The notes: a model not told the origin generated them from the sequence alone. Shown: positions 23,309-34,744, counted from the first letter of the stretch. The stretch: 64,000 nucleotides of DNA from Gymnothorax reevesii (GCA_029721435.1 CM056576.1:114060666-114124665); one strand, 5' to 3'. Numbers and translations: made by a program.

Positions 23309-25047
23309 ATTCTGTAAGATTCACCCAATATATAGAAGGGGGTGATGCATCACCATTGATTTTGACTGACTTTTTTTTTTTTTTTTTTTTTCTTCCCGAA
23401 AGACCCCTCTGGTTAAACTCCAGCCCTTTTTAGGGTACGGGTCCGAAGGGCCTAAATGGGGCCTAAGTCAAATTGGAATTTGTCCTCTGAATATCTTTGT
23501 GCGCCGTCAAAAAGCCTCCATCTTATGGTATTTTGATACAAGAGCAGAGTAGTTCCAAATAACATTAGAATTTTCGAGGCTAATTGAGGGCGCCGCCTAA
23601 TCCCAATTTTTGGCATTTTAGACCATGTTTGAGGTCCTCCCAGTTCCTGCGCCCTCAAAAAACCTTGCTGATTTATGTTGACATAGGGGACTTCTCGTTT
23701 TAAAAATAACATTAACAGCGAGGGTTAATGAGGGCTCTTGTGTAGAGGGCACACTTTGCAGCATGGAACACCATTTAGGGCAATGTTCGTCGGGCCATAC
23801 CTCGGTGCGCCCTCTATTGATTTTTTTTTTTTTGGAACTTTTATTTTCCTCTTATGATAAACATGAGGCTTTTTGCCTCATTGACTCTATTTGGAGAAAA
23901 AACATTCTCACCAGACCATGACTCAATGAGAGGCGAAGATGGCTTCTTGTACACACCGATAGGTGCAATAACCCAGGAGCAAAAAACATAATTGAACCAA
24001 AAAAATTTATTGCAAGTGAAATGTATCCGAACAAAAAAATGAACAATGCACCCTGACCCTGGAGGTGCTAAAAGATGACTGGTTGGCTAGCAACTACATG
24101 TATAAGTGATGGACGGGCATGCCCAGAGTGGGCATAGCGGTCAAAGGTTTTGTCACTATGACTTCATGTGTAATTCCATAATAGCTCCATGGTAGTTCAT
24201 TCACCAACCAAAAATAAGACCAGGATAAATTCAGAACCTCAAGAATGAGCAGGTTGAATTCAGAAAACAAGAGTCCAAAAGTAACTGAAGGGCATACTTG
24301 CCCCAAGGTTCAAACACAACAAATGGATTATTTGGCAATTTGCGACTTATGAAAATCTCCCATTCCAAAAAAATTGACACTTGTCCAAATAGTGCTTTGC
24401 AAGTGCTGAAAATAAGGCAACAGTCAAATGACTGAAAAGTAATAAAATAGTGGCGATTGAGCATGTATGTTTTTGCCCATATAGGGTTAATGTGGCAAAA
24501 ACCTAAAACAAGTTTAAAAAAATTCCATAGAGGGCCCACCGAGGTATGGCCCAACGAACATTGCCCTAAATGGTGTATAATGCTGCAAAAAGCGCCCTCT
24601 ACACACAAGTGCCCTCATTAAACCTCGCTGTTAACATTATTTGTAAAACTAGTTTTCCTCCATTTATCTAAACGAACGTTAAACCAGCAAGGGTTTTTCA
24701 GGGCGCAGGAACTGGGAGGGCTTCAAAGATGGTCTAAAATGCCAAAAATTGGGAATTGAGGCGCCACCCATAAGTGGCACCCTCAGATTTCTGCCCTTAT
24801 ATCAAAATACCATAAGATCAAAGAGGCTTTTTGAGGGCGCACGAAGATATTCAGAGGACAAAGTCCAATTTTTGACTTTGGCCCCATTTAGGCCCTTTGG
24901 ACCCCGCTCTAAAAAGGGCTGGATTTTTCAAACAGGAGTCTTTCAGATAAACATGATTTTTGTCAGTTTGTAGGATATATCTACCCACCAAGTTTCATTG
25001 TAAAACTGAACGGTGATGTATCACCCCCTGGGTGAGTCTTACAGAAT
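23309..25047. mobile_element. Giant foldback element (arms about 0.5 kb)
   Basis: Left arm 23309-23818 and right arm 24527-25047 are inverted copies of each other along their whole length. Paired landmarks: ATTCTGTAAGATTCACCC / GGGTGAGTCTTACAGAAT at the tips, GGTGATGCATCACC / GGTGATGTATCACC, TTGAGGGCG(C) blocks, and GCCATACCTCGGTG / CACCGAGGTATGGC at the inner edge. The arms have diverged by scattered substitutions. The loop of about 700 bases has no transposase. This is a non-autonomous foldback DNA transposon; its superfamily is unclear, as I cannot fix the target duplication. Confidence 0.85.
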
Positions 25048-25642
25048 CTGGCATTTAACTTTTTTTGCCACAATCTTTTGTAAGGTTAATATATGACACA
25101 AGCATGTTCTATTGACTCATGTAGCCACATAATTTTTTTTTTTTTCTGGCAAAATGAATGAACCAAGATCGTTCTTTTTAAACTAGGCAGGCTACTACCT
25201 ACATGGTTAGTGCATATGCTGGCAAACTCCACCTGAACTCTCAAACTGACAGAAAAAAATAAGCAGTGGATAAACAATGTTCAAACAAAGCATCATTCGA
25301 GGACATAATAGCTCATTGGCCAAACAGGCAATTCAATAACCGGTAACATTATATGCTGGAAATGATGAAATATGAGCTGCTTGTCAGTGCAGCGTTTCTT
25401 CCCTCACTCAGTTTATTTCTGGTGCCAAACATGGAAGACTTTTCCTGCCTTGAGTATAATTTTTGGGGCTCAACATTCGCGTGTGTTTCTTTCTAAATAA
25501 TTTTTGGGTACCTGGGTACCCATTCTGAATTAGTTTGAGAACCTGACTATAATAACACTCAAAACTCCCAAGCCTAACATCTACCTAGTGATGCTATCTT
25601 TTTTCTGTGCCTCACAGGGTTTAGGCAGAGTCTATAATACTA

Positions 25643-25891
<249 letters not shown>

Positions 25892-26411
25892 TCAGAAACG
25901 TTCTTCTCCTTGCAGGCTGTAGTTAAGCTTTTCCTTGATTAGCACTGAGTTATCTGCTTACAATTCTCACGTTTACTGCAAACACATTCTTCATGCTAAA
26001 CATTAAGCTTGAGTTGATTTCTGCTTTAACCAGTTCGATTCGGTTTACTTGATGGAACTGGCTCATTTTATATGGACCATTGGAGCTGGTCTGTCATTAT
26101 TAAAAAAAATTAAAAAAAATTGAGTGTCCAAAACGTGTCAAATGTTAAAACATAGCTCACAAAAACTGCTGACGGCGTCTCACGTATTTGCTGACGGCAT
26201 TAAATCCATCTGCATTATATTTATTACGTTTGTCTTGTGTATAAACTGAATGTGTCTGAGCCGAGCACAACAACAGAGAGCAGGAGATCGGGGGCCTGTC
26301 TCACAAAGCTGGATTAACATACCCGGGGTTTCCCTGTTACCCAGCTGCACTTAACCAAACATCCGCAGTCTTGATCATCGTCTCACAAAGCCGGTTATCA
26401 ACTCGTTAAAC

Positions 26412-26615
26412 CAGGGATCCTCAATCTTTCCCAGAAAGGGCCGGTGTGGTTGCAGGCTTTCAGTCTAACCAAGCAGTTACACACCTGTTTTCACTAATCA
26501 ACCCCTAGAGTTCTTGCAAAAGACCTTGATTAGCAGAAACAAATGTGTAACAGCTTGGTTAGATCGAAAGCCTGCACCCACACAGGCCCTTTCTGGGAGA
26601 GATTGAAGACCCCTG
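26412..26615. mobile_element. hAT miniature element nested in the Harbinger-like element
   Basis: A 204-base palindromic element with ends CAGGGATCCTCAATC and CAGGGGTCTTCAATC (inverse), arms sharing CCCAGAAAGGGCC and GCAGGCTTTC. It is flanked by 8-base duplications CGTTAAAC / CGTTAAGT (6 of 8 match), the size expected for hAT insertions. Confidence 0.8.
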
Positions 26616-26704
26616 CGTTAAGTGAACCCAGGAGTTTCCAACCTAGATCTGTGCTCGTGCACATAAAAGGGGTGGTGTTAACGCCATTTGAACAATTGCG
26701 CACC

Positions 26705-26868
26705 ATGGAGAAGCCGCAGAGAGCAACTTATTTCTTGACGGAGGAGCAAACAATAATTCTAAGGATGTATGAAGAATATAAAGACATCATTCAGGCAAAA
26801 AGCAACACTATTGCAGCTGCCAGAAGCCGCAAGGAATCATGGCAAAAAATCGCCGACTTTGTCAATGC
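26705..26868 (+). CDS. Harbinger Myb/SANT-like protein, exon 1
   Basis: ATG at 26705 starts MEKPQRATYFLTEEQTIIL, then IIQAKSNTIAAARSRKESWQ and KIADFVNA, the first helices of the Myb/SANT-like domain seen in NAIF1 and in the DNA-binding protein of Harbinger transposons. It ends GTCAATGC|GTAAGT in phase 2. Exon 2 continues in frame. In autonomous elements this protein carries the DDE nuclease to the nucleus and to the element ends; here no nuclease gene remains, so any role would be in trans. Confidence 0.75.
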
Positions 26869-26988
26869 GTAAGTTACTGGGATTGTAATATTTAATCACC
26901 ACTGTGTGTGTCTCTCAAATGTATGTGCCTCTTTCGATTTTCTTTTATTCTTTTTTACAATTTAACCTCATTTCACTTGCAACCCCAG

Positions 26989-27051
26989 TGGAGCCATTAA
27001 GACTTGGGAGCAAGTAAAAAATAAGTACAAGAACATAATTCAAAGTGGTCA
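26989..27051 (+). CDS. Harbinger Myb/SANT-like protein, exon 2
   Basis: Acceptor CAACCCCAG|T and donor GGTCA|GTAAGT bound a 63-base exon that reads GAIKTWEQVKNKYKNIIQS in frame with exon 1. The TW-x2-VK-x-KYKN-I pattern is the recognition helix of the Myb/SANT domain. Confidence 0.72.
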
Positions 27052-27175
27052 GTAAGTTTATTATAATATCTTCCAGGCTTCATATATGATGTGAACAATA
27101 TACATACATTGTCTACAATAGTTTATACTATAACATGCACAAAGCTTTACCTTTTACCCCATCTCTTTGTTGTAG

Positions 27176-27398
27176 AACGATCACAATGGAACTGATTTTA
27201 CATTGTATGCAGCCCACAGGAAAAAAATGTTACAAGACAAAGACGGGAGGGGGTCCTCACACACAACCGAACACTCCTGCAGAGGAGTTGGCCTTATCTT
27301 ATAATAAGGGTCGCCCCATAACGGAGGGTGGGCAGGGGGGTAGCAGCTCACAAAGCACGGCATATGTCCATGGTATGTTTCAGTGCGCCAAATGTTGA
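27176..27398 (+). CDS. Harbinger Myb/SANT-like protein, exon 3
   Basis: After TTTGTTGTAG| the frame continues through a poorly conserved stretch to KTKTGGGPHTQPNTPAEELA, LSYNKGRPITEGGQGGSSS and a stop at 27396-27398. TGGGP-(x)n-LTPAEELAL-x2-N-x-GRP is the well-known linker after the SANT domain in this family. A donor-like CATG|GTATGT near 27370 suggests that the full gene once went on further. Confidence 0.65.
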
Positions 27399-29201
27399 AA
27401 CACCGGGTTGCTATTTAAATACTTATCCTTTTATTGTGAAAGTAGCTCAATTAACGTGTTTTTTTTTTTTTGGTCACGTAATACGCGCTCTCTCCAGAGC
27501 GCTCCTCTCACTATCCGTGCGGCTTCCTCAACAGGATTCTCAAGAAATGGGCAGGTCATTTTTCCAAGACAATGATTGGCCAGTCTTATATACCCGCTGA
27601 GATCTTATCCTGAACTTAACCTGCTCCGGAGAAGGTTACGCTTTCAGCGTAAGTTACCGCGGCAACGTACCCCACTAAGAAGTGAACCTGCTTCGTGCTC
27701 CGGAAAACCCAGGGTTAATCCAGAAGTTACCTCGCTAAGCCGAAATCCAGCTTCGTGAGACAGGCCCCTGGTTTTAAGTGAATGTGGGATCGGGGGGCAA
27801 AAGTTTTTTTCCTACGAACTTTTTGTCCTCATTTGCATACGAGCACGCCCACTCTAGTGAGCTCTTGCGTAATATTAAAAATTGCCACGAGTCGCCCACT
27901 CGCAATTGCGTGCTTTTATCCTTTAGAATTCGTTCGGAGGTGTGATTCAAACCCACCCAACTATACACTGAAAAACGTTTACCAAACCGTCGGATCTTTA
28001 TCAGTTCATTTGTTTTAGCTCATCATGTTATTCTTCAGCAGTTAACCCTGAGTTGGCCCAAGATCATCAGTAAATGTACTCACTAATTTCTAGCGTTTCT
28101 TCCACGTAGTAAATAATGCTAACGTTAGTTACGATTGAGTCACTTTTTCTCCCAATCAGTAGGCTATGTGGGTGGATGATGTGACATGGCAATTTTGCTG
28201 TCTTAAGCGTCAAACATGTATGAATGAAAATATATGCTAAAAACCTCCTCAATATTGTGCAGAACATTCTGCTTTGTGTAAACATACTCAACATTAAAAC
28301 AGTTCATCACTCATTTTTTCAGAATTTTCAACCAAACATAAAACAAAGAAAAATAAATGCAAAAATTCTCAAAAGAAAAATACAGAAAAATAATACAGAT
28401 ATCTATTTGTGAGTCTACTCTTTTCAAAGTCCAAGCATGATGTTTTGAGTCAACTCTAATCAAAAAGATTTTGTCACACAAATCAAAATCATATGGTGTG
28501 ACACTATTTTGGGATATTTCAACAGGCAACTGTTAAAACACCCTTGGGAAAGATAGGACCTTCTTCAGCAAGGTTGAACAGTACTAGCTATGCCAGTCCG
28601 TGACAGGTTTCTGAGGTGAGTTATCATTTTTATATTTACAATAAATCAGATCTTGTTGGCACTCTGACAAAAGTCCCACTTCCAGATGTCTTTTGGTGTG
28701 ACACATTTTTAATAAAAATGCAACAAAAAATATTATTTTGTCATAAGTACATCTAAATCTATGTTGCTTTGTTACAAATAGCATGTTGTTAGCATGCTAA
28801 TGTGTAGCTACAAGGTGGTGTAAGTGCAGAAAACAACATATGGTGTGACACTGCATCATATGGTGTGACATGTCTGCCTATAACGCCATATGATTTGATT
28901 GTCACACCATATGATATGAATTGCAATTTCCTGCCGATATAACAATAAATAACAAAGTCCAATGTATGTTATGTCCTTATAAACATTTATTTGGGTCCAT
29001 CTTCACATAAAAGCTGTAATCATCCATAATAAATTGTGTTTAGTTTAGTTTAGTTTAGTTTTATTCTGTGATACAGATTCTGTGATACAGACACAGCAGA
29101 CCCTTTCACAGAAACCTTAGAATGCTGTTTAAGTCTAAACAATGTTTTATCTTCATCTCAAACCAAACATTCCCTTTCATTTTGTTAACTTGAGGCAGAT
29201 A

Positions 29202-29296
29202 ATGACGACAAGTGCAGAGAGGACAAAAAGATACAGGGAGAGACTGAATTCAGACCCTGCAAAGAGAGAGGAGCTACAGAGGAAAATAAAAGAAAA
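29202..29296 (+). CDS. Basic RYRERL-family protein, exon 1
   Basis: ATG at 29202 begins MTTSAERTKRYRERLNSDPA, then KREELQRKIKE, ending AAAGAAAA|GTAAAC in phase 2. I have seen this (K/R)RYRERL-x-S/ADP-x-K motif at the start of many unnamed fish proteins, several of them linked to mobile elements, but cannot give it a function. The next exon joins in phase and continues the family pattern, which supports a real coding past. Confidence 0.5.
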
Positions 29297-29626
29297 GTAA
29301 ACAACAACTGTCTGTTTCCATTCACTGACCAATAGGAAGGTCTGAGGGAGGGTTTTAAGGGGTGCTTTCACTGTTCCTGATTCAAAAAGCCTTGAGACAG
29401 ATTTCTTGAAGCCTGGCAATACATGATAGCTAAAATATCATTGAACTAGAACACTGTAGGCAGAGCAATTAAGAGGAAATGAAGAGAATGGATAATGTTG
29501 AATAATTTGATGTAGAATAAACATATGTTTAATAAAATGTATTTTCTGATGATGCAACAAGCCTTGCTCGCACAGTTGGCTCATGACTGTTAAAATGTTC
29601 ACACCATTCTGTTACTCCGTTTACAG

Positions 29627-29750
29627 ATATCAAGAAAAGAAACAGAAAGGGGAGATACCTAAATTTAGAATCCTGTCAAGAAGTGAGAAGCTGAGGGAGA
29701 TATGGAGAAATTATTGTTGTTTTGCTTACAATATTGCAGACCAGTTTTGA
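29627..29750 (+). CDS. Basic RYRERL-family protein, exon 2
   Basis: After CCGTTTACAG| the first base completes a Lys codon shared with exon 1; the frame then reads YQEKKQKGEIPKFRILSRSE and KLREIWRNYC. K-x2-G-x-I-(x)n-LS-x-R/SE-K-x3-(x)-W-R-x-N/Y is the expected continuation of the family seen in exon 1. The frame stops at 29748-29750, well short of a full protein, so this is probably a fragment or lacks its later exons. Confidence 0.48.
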
Positions 29751-31029
29751 ATTGAAATGAAGTTTGCTACACAAACATATGTTCATATGGTTCATAAGAT
29801 ATCAAAAAATGTTTGTTTTATTGTTAAATATCAAATAAATCAATAAAATTTGAATATTACCTCCCAGCATTTAAGAGTGGCTAAATATTTCCTATGATAA
29901 AACCTGAAAATATTCATGGAATACATAGAAAATGGCATCAGCAAGAGTCAAAAATATTTTTATAATTTTATAGCAAGGTTTGTCACAATAAATGGAAAAT
30001 GTGTTAAAAGACCGACAGCATAGGACGCACATTGAGCGATGATTTTGGAAATAATACACAAATTTATTTAATTTTCGCAAAACTATAATGGATCACAGTT
30101 TAGTTAGGATAAATGACTTTGATAGTGAGTAACTTAAGAAAGGAATGATCCATTTTCAGTTTATATACAATTATTTTCAAGTCACACCATATGATGATTT
30201 TTGGCACTACTACAACAAATTGTCACATATATTCTGATTCCAATCGAAAATCTAAAGACAACATATGTTTCTATAAAGATGAGAGTTAGTAGAACAAGTC
30301 AACCATATTTATACCTGTTATTAAAATTTTTTGGAAAAAAAAAACACTTTTTTTCTGGTATATATGTCACTGACCCATGTGTGAATGTATTCAGCTGGTG
30401 AGCCTACACGTTTAAGCTCATGGGCTTCAAGTGTAACGTTATATTCAGTCAAAATCAAAATAATTAGATAGAGCTGTTCAGAACTTAAACTTCAACTTCA
30501 TATGACTAAATGGTTCAAAAAACCTGGAGTCACAAAATGATGACATACCCCCGAGGAGAATTATTCATATTAAATGCTCCAGCTTCATTTATAGCTGGCT
30601 AGCTATATCCGAAAAATTATCTGCAGCATTCACGGACACATGAAATGCAATGTAAATTCGGTGGCTCCTCGAAATTCAGTACTCGTGGTTCGGCGCTTGC
30701 GCAAACCTGAAATCTCGGGCTGTTTCCTCGCTCATGTCTTAAGTATCTTCAAAAATCATAAAAATAGATTTATTTTCAGTGCGCATTTCGACCTGTAAGC
30801 ATACATATATTTGCATGTACACGCTGGGTTTTCCTGAAAATGCAGAAATTACATGATATGGCCGTATATGGGCATATATCTTCAAACAAACTTATCCAAC
30901 TCAATATAACATCTGCTTTTGTAATAATAAGCTAACAAATAACAAAGTTACTATTGTAACCTGATTCATATTGCAATATCAAGGCGAAAACCAAGACTTT
31001 TTACGATTGCTTTGCATTACAGTAGCATT

Positions 31030-31250
31030 TTTTGACAAGAGAACAGGCCTGAAAATTCCGGGGCTAATATCCTTCCCTTTATTGAAAATAATTAGTCCTG
31101 GCTAATTCTAGATGGGTTTCCTTTTATGACACGTTTTACAATTCAAAAATAATCAAGTGGCAATTGAAGACACGGCTTCTCTCCCCCATGTGATCCAAAA
31201 GCGACAAAAGGGCTACATTCAGTACAGAAAAATAATTTTATCATATTCCA
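31030..31250 (+). mobile_element. Fragment of the hAT foldback family
   Basis: Blocks CCTTTTATGACA, GGCAATTGAAGACACGGCT, TGTGATCC(A)A and TTCAGTACAG match the interior of the foldback element at 40.2-40.4 kb in the same order. It runs directly into the Helitron-like element. Confidence 0.65.
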
Positions 31251-31255
31251 GAATG

Positions 31256-32096
31256 CCAAATGGCATTCCGGGGATATTATGTTTTTGGTCTGACTGCCGC
31301 CGCCGCGCCGCCCTACGTGTTAACGCGATAACTTCAATAATATATCAATTAGAAATGTCAAGTTTTACATGTAGGTAAGTATCATAAAGAGGAAGAACTG
31401 ATTCGATTTTGGACAATTTACGATCTCTAGATTGGCCACCAGGGGCCAAAAACTGATTTACGTGTTAACGCGATAACTTCAGTATTATATCAATCAGAAA
31501 TTCCAAGTTTTGCATATAAGTAAGTATCATAGAGAAGAAAAACTGATTCAATTTTGGACAATTTACAATGTCTAGATTGGCCACCAGGGCCCAAAAACTG
31601 AAAAAAATCACTGTTTTTATCATATCTCTGGAAATATTTGTCCGATTGACCTCAAATCAAGTGCAAATGAAAGGTCATGACCTGAGGATGTGTCCCATGA
31701 TGACATTATACCTGTTTGATTCAAAATTTTGACACAAAGTGGAGCTTTGTCACATAAAATTCACCATTTTTGCCATATCTTTGGAACTATTTGTCCAATT
31801 GACATGAAACTATGTGCAACTGCAAGGTCATGACCTCACAACGTGTCACGTGATGACATCATACCTGTATGGTTCAATATTTTGCCACTAGGTGGCGCTT
31901 TGTGATGGAAAAATTACCATTTTGGCCATATCTTCAGAACCATTTGTCCGATTGACCTGAAATTAAGTTCAAATGAAAGGTCATAACTTGAGCGGCTTTA
32001 TATTTTATTGGGTCTATTGAAGCATTGCAGAAGTGGAGGACTTGGGGTGTTCAGGGATATACCCCAAGCCGTTGCCTCCGACGGCATAAGCCTAGT
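31256..32096 (+). mobile_element. Helitron-like non-autonomous element (copy 1)
   Basis: The 3' end is a hairpin (GCCGT-loop-ACGGC, 32068-32085), six bases, then CTAGT at 32092-32096 followed by T, which fits the Helitron rule (hairpin shortly before CTRRT, insertion before T). The 5' end begins near TTCCAGAATGCC and also folds. There are no terminal inverted repeats. Inside are two 145-base units (TACGTGTTAACGCGATAAC at 31314 and 31459) and units of exactly 153 bases marked by CATATCT (31621, 31774, 31927). A second, inverted copy with the same CTAGT end lies at 53130-56463. There is no Rep/helicase gene. Confidence 0.7.
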
Positions 32097-32113
32097 TATA
32101 ATTAGGTCTATGC

Positions 32114-32305
32114 ACCGTCACTCGGTGACGGCATTTCAGAACTCTGCAGCGAATGAAGGTAATTTTGTTGACTAGTACGTGGTTTCGTCCGTTTACATTT
32201 TCCAGCTGTATATTTTTTTACAGCGAGTTGAGTGATCGTGCTGCAAAGACAGGTGTATGTACTTGTCGCCAAAATTACCTTCATTCAATGAAGAGTTCTG
32301 AAATG
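32114..32305. mobile_element. Small inverted-repeat element beside the Helitron-like copy
   Basis: CATTTCAGAACTCTGCAGCG at 32132 is answered by the inverse of TTCAATGAAGAGTTCTGAAATG ending at 32305, giving arms of about 40 bases that include ATGAAGGTAATTTTG. A perfect 7-base hairpin (CCGTCAC-TCG-GTGACGG, 32115-32131) lies just outside the left arm. Confidence 0.65.
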
Positions 32306-32307
32306 TC

Positions 32308-32625
32308 TGAAATGCATGTCTTCAGACTGTGGGAGGAAACCAGGGTACCAAGTACCAAAACACTTACAAAATGGCAGAACACACAAACTCTACACAAGAA
32401 CCCCGGCCAGAAAAAAGCTCATGACTCGCTTTCTGTGACGTTACACTGCCCTTACCAATTTAACGCTAATTCAGTCATTATGAAGCACTATAGCAGTGAT
32501 TTAAAATTCATCCAAGTCCAAAAGCTTCAAGTTGTGTTTATATGGGTTAGCTCACTTGGTAAACACGCTGCACTTCTGCAGAGCAGCAGTGACCACAGCA
32601 GTATTGGATTGAATCCAGCAATGCC
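32308..32625 (+). mobile_element. SINE-like fragments (including a tRNA-like box pair)
   Basis: 32315-32400 contains TTCAGACTGTGGGAGGAAACC and ACACAAACTCTACACA, a conserved tail block found in many fish SINEs and their partner LINEs. At 32544-32620 a plausible A box (GGTTAGCTCACTTGG) and B box (GGATTGAATCC) lie about 60 bases apart, as in tRNA-derived SINE heads; flanking bases do not form an acceptor stem, so it is not a tRNA gene. A 182-codon open frame across this region is a by-product. Confidence 0.5.
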
Positions 32626-34104
32626 AGTGCTGACTGTGGTTAACAGCCTTTGGAGAGTAAGCGTAATTGGCTTCATGCTGCTAAGGAATATGGGGGGATA
32701 AAGTCAGTTTGGGTCAGCATTGTTCATTGCTCAAGCACCTCCTGCCAGCCATCTGGGCACTCGTCAGTAACATCCTAAGCACGTTATGTTTCCTCAACCC
32801 TTGTTCTGATCTCACAAGCTTTGAAGCTGTGCATGTAAAGAGGCGGCAGCTGACATACAAAAACCACATTAGAAGAAATGTGAAAAAAAACCACAAACTG
32901 CCGGCGCACTCCCGAGATGGCAGCATGAGTCATATACGAGCATGCTTGCACATAGTTCACTGATTGGACATTCCAGATTTGGGTGGGATGGTACATTCCA
33001 AATTTTAAAAAGTAAAAGAAAGAAAATCTACCTGCTTTTTATGCAGTAAATTTGATAAGAATAAATAAGTGAATTACACATCTTTGTTTTGGACGGAATT
33101 TAGAAATGACAGATACACACTCATTTTTGCACTGATGTACCTTGTTTTTGTCAGCAAAAACACCACAACATTCCAGAAGATAGGGAACTGTGATCTAACT
33201 GAATTGCTCTCTTGATACGATTGAATAGGAATGTACTGAATGCAATTTCTTGTCCTCTCTACAGTTGTCATTCTGGATACTGGCTTGCGTAGAACTCATT
33301 TAGTTCTGCAGTCTCTCTGTCTCACCTCTTTAACTATGCAAAGCATGAGAATAGATTTGTGAGTGTACTCCTCTCTTGTTCTGAGAAAATTAGAATTTTC
33401 AATTCTAAAACCCTCGGGTAAAGCTGCCCAATATCCTCGTGCACCTCACTGAACCTGCAGAATATCACCCTCCTCATTATCCTTTATATCAAGTCTATCT
33501 TTATGTTTGAGTTAAATTATGAATGATTTCCCATGGAATGGCAGATTAGCTAAATCATAATGAGCCCCTGAGAGATGAGGCAAAAAAACATGGATCAACT
33601 CACAAAAGAGGTGCATGTCAAGGCCTGAGAGCAGACCTTTGGCAGTAAACGAACATTTAATTCTTGTAGATGACTTGCCGGATGTAGGGGAAATGGGATC
33701 TGATAAAATGATAACGGCTTGACGGCTAGCTGGGAGCATCATGTAACAACAGTTGTTTTGGGCAATGCTCATTGAAGCCCAAGGGCAACAAAGGCTATCC
33801 TGCTTGATCTGAACTGAAAGAAGACCAACTGTGGTGCAAGTTGCATAAAATGTTAAATGATGATTATGGGAGGTATGTGTCACAATTCACAGTGTATTAC
33901 ACCCGGCATCATGTTTAGTTTCGTAGTCACAGACCGCTCAGTGTTCCCTCTCTGACCCCCGTCCGCTGTAGACAGCATCTACAATCTACAATGGGCATAA
34001 CATGAAGAAATGGGACACTGAACCTTGAATTTATTAGTAAGAGTAAATGATTTTAAAGTTTACGATGGTAATAATACTGCTACAAAAAAAACTCTTTAAC
34101 CTGA

Positions 34105-34335
34105 TGTTTAGGACTCCTAGGATTCCAATCATAATCAGGGTCCAGGGTTGGGACTGAGTTCAAGTTAGCTTAGTTCAGTCCTGTTAATAACGAGCTTCCA
34201 ATCCTAATAAGGGTCCAGCACTGGGACTATGTTCTTGTTAATCCTTCCAAGTCTAATATCTTTATCAAGTATGTCAGGAAAAAGCTTCCAACCCTGATCC
34301 GGATCCAGGACTGGGACCCAGTTCCTGTCAAGCAA
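34105..34335 (+). repeat. Degenerate minisatellite, three units
   Basis: Three loose copies of a unit like CTTCCAATCCTAATNAGGGTC followed by CAG-x-TGGGACT-x-(A)GTTC, spaced about 82 and 90 bases. Confidence 0.6.
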
Positions 34336-34744
34336 CAACTCTCCTCTTCATGGGCAGTCCAGTGCTGGCAAGGGCTTCAGCATCTGGCAGCACACCAGAA
34401 GCCACTGGCCAGTGACGGCAGCCAAACATCGCTGATTACATCTCTGCTAAACTGTTTTTCATTCTCTTCAAGGTTCTGTCCCTGCTGACTCTCTATGGCG
34501 TTTCATCCCCGTCAATACCGCTCTACTGCCAATAAATCACCGGTCCCATTACATGTCCGTCGCCGCACATGATCCCTGGTCTAGACCATGACACAGTACT
34601 ATAATTCCTGGTATAAAAGATAAAGCAATGAAGACAGGACTGAAGAATCTTAATTACTTTATCCTCAGTAAAATGACACTTTGGGCTGATCTAACTGAGA
34701 TCCTTAAATATGTAAAATGATCAAAAAAGTTAACACTGCGGCGG

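Larger units (their letters stand above)
26291..27768 (+). mobile_element. Harbinger-like element keeping only its Myb/SANT gene
   Basis: Ends GGGGCCTGTCTCAC (26291-26304) and the inverse GTGAGACAGGCCCC (27755-27768), with further inverted similarity (AAAGCTGGATT / AATCCAGCTTCG). Inside is a three-exon gene for the Myb/SANT-like DNA-binding partner that PIF/Harbinger elements carry, but no DDE nuclease gene. Autonomous Harbingers encode both proteins, so this is a deletion derivative. A hAT miniature element is nested at 26412-26615. Confidence 0.75.
28488..30195. mobile_element. Unidentified element bounded by CATATGGTGTGAC motifs
   Basis: ATCATATGGTGTGAC occurs at 28488-28502 and, inverted, at 30181-30195. 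Further copies lie near the left end: 28837-28850 and 28856-28870 (direct) and 28901-28915 (inverted), plus a partial GGTGTGACAC near 28694. Between the outer copies sits a two-exon coding fragment (29202-29296, 29627-29750). Repeated short motifs near both ends around a small gene are what a transposon with subterminal protein-binding sites looks like. I find no long terminal inverted repeats and no target duplication, so the limits are provisional. Confidence 0.45.

Noticed and set aside
32544..32620. Possible tRNA gene
   Set aside because: A and B boxes are plausible, but the ends do not form an acceptor stem and the anticodon arm is unclear. A SINE head is a better reading.
32153..32701. 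A 182-codon plus-strand open frame
   Set aside because: It crosses a miniature inverted-repeat element, a SINE tail block and a tRNA-like SINE head, so its peptide is a patchwork of non-coding repeats.
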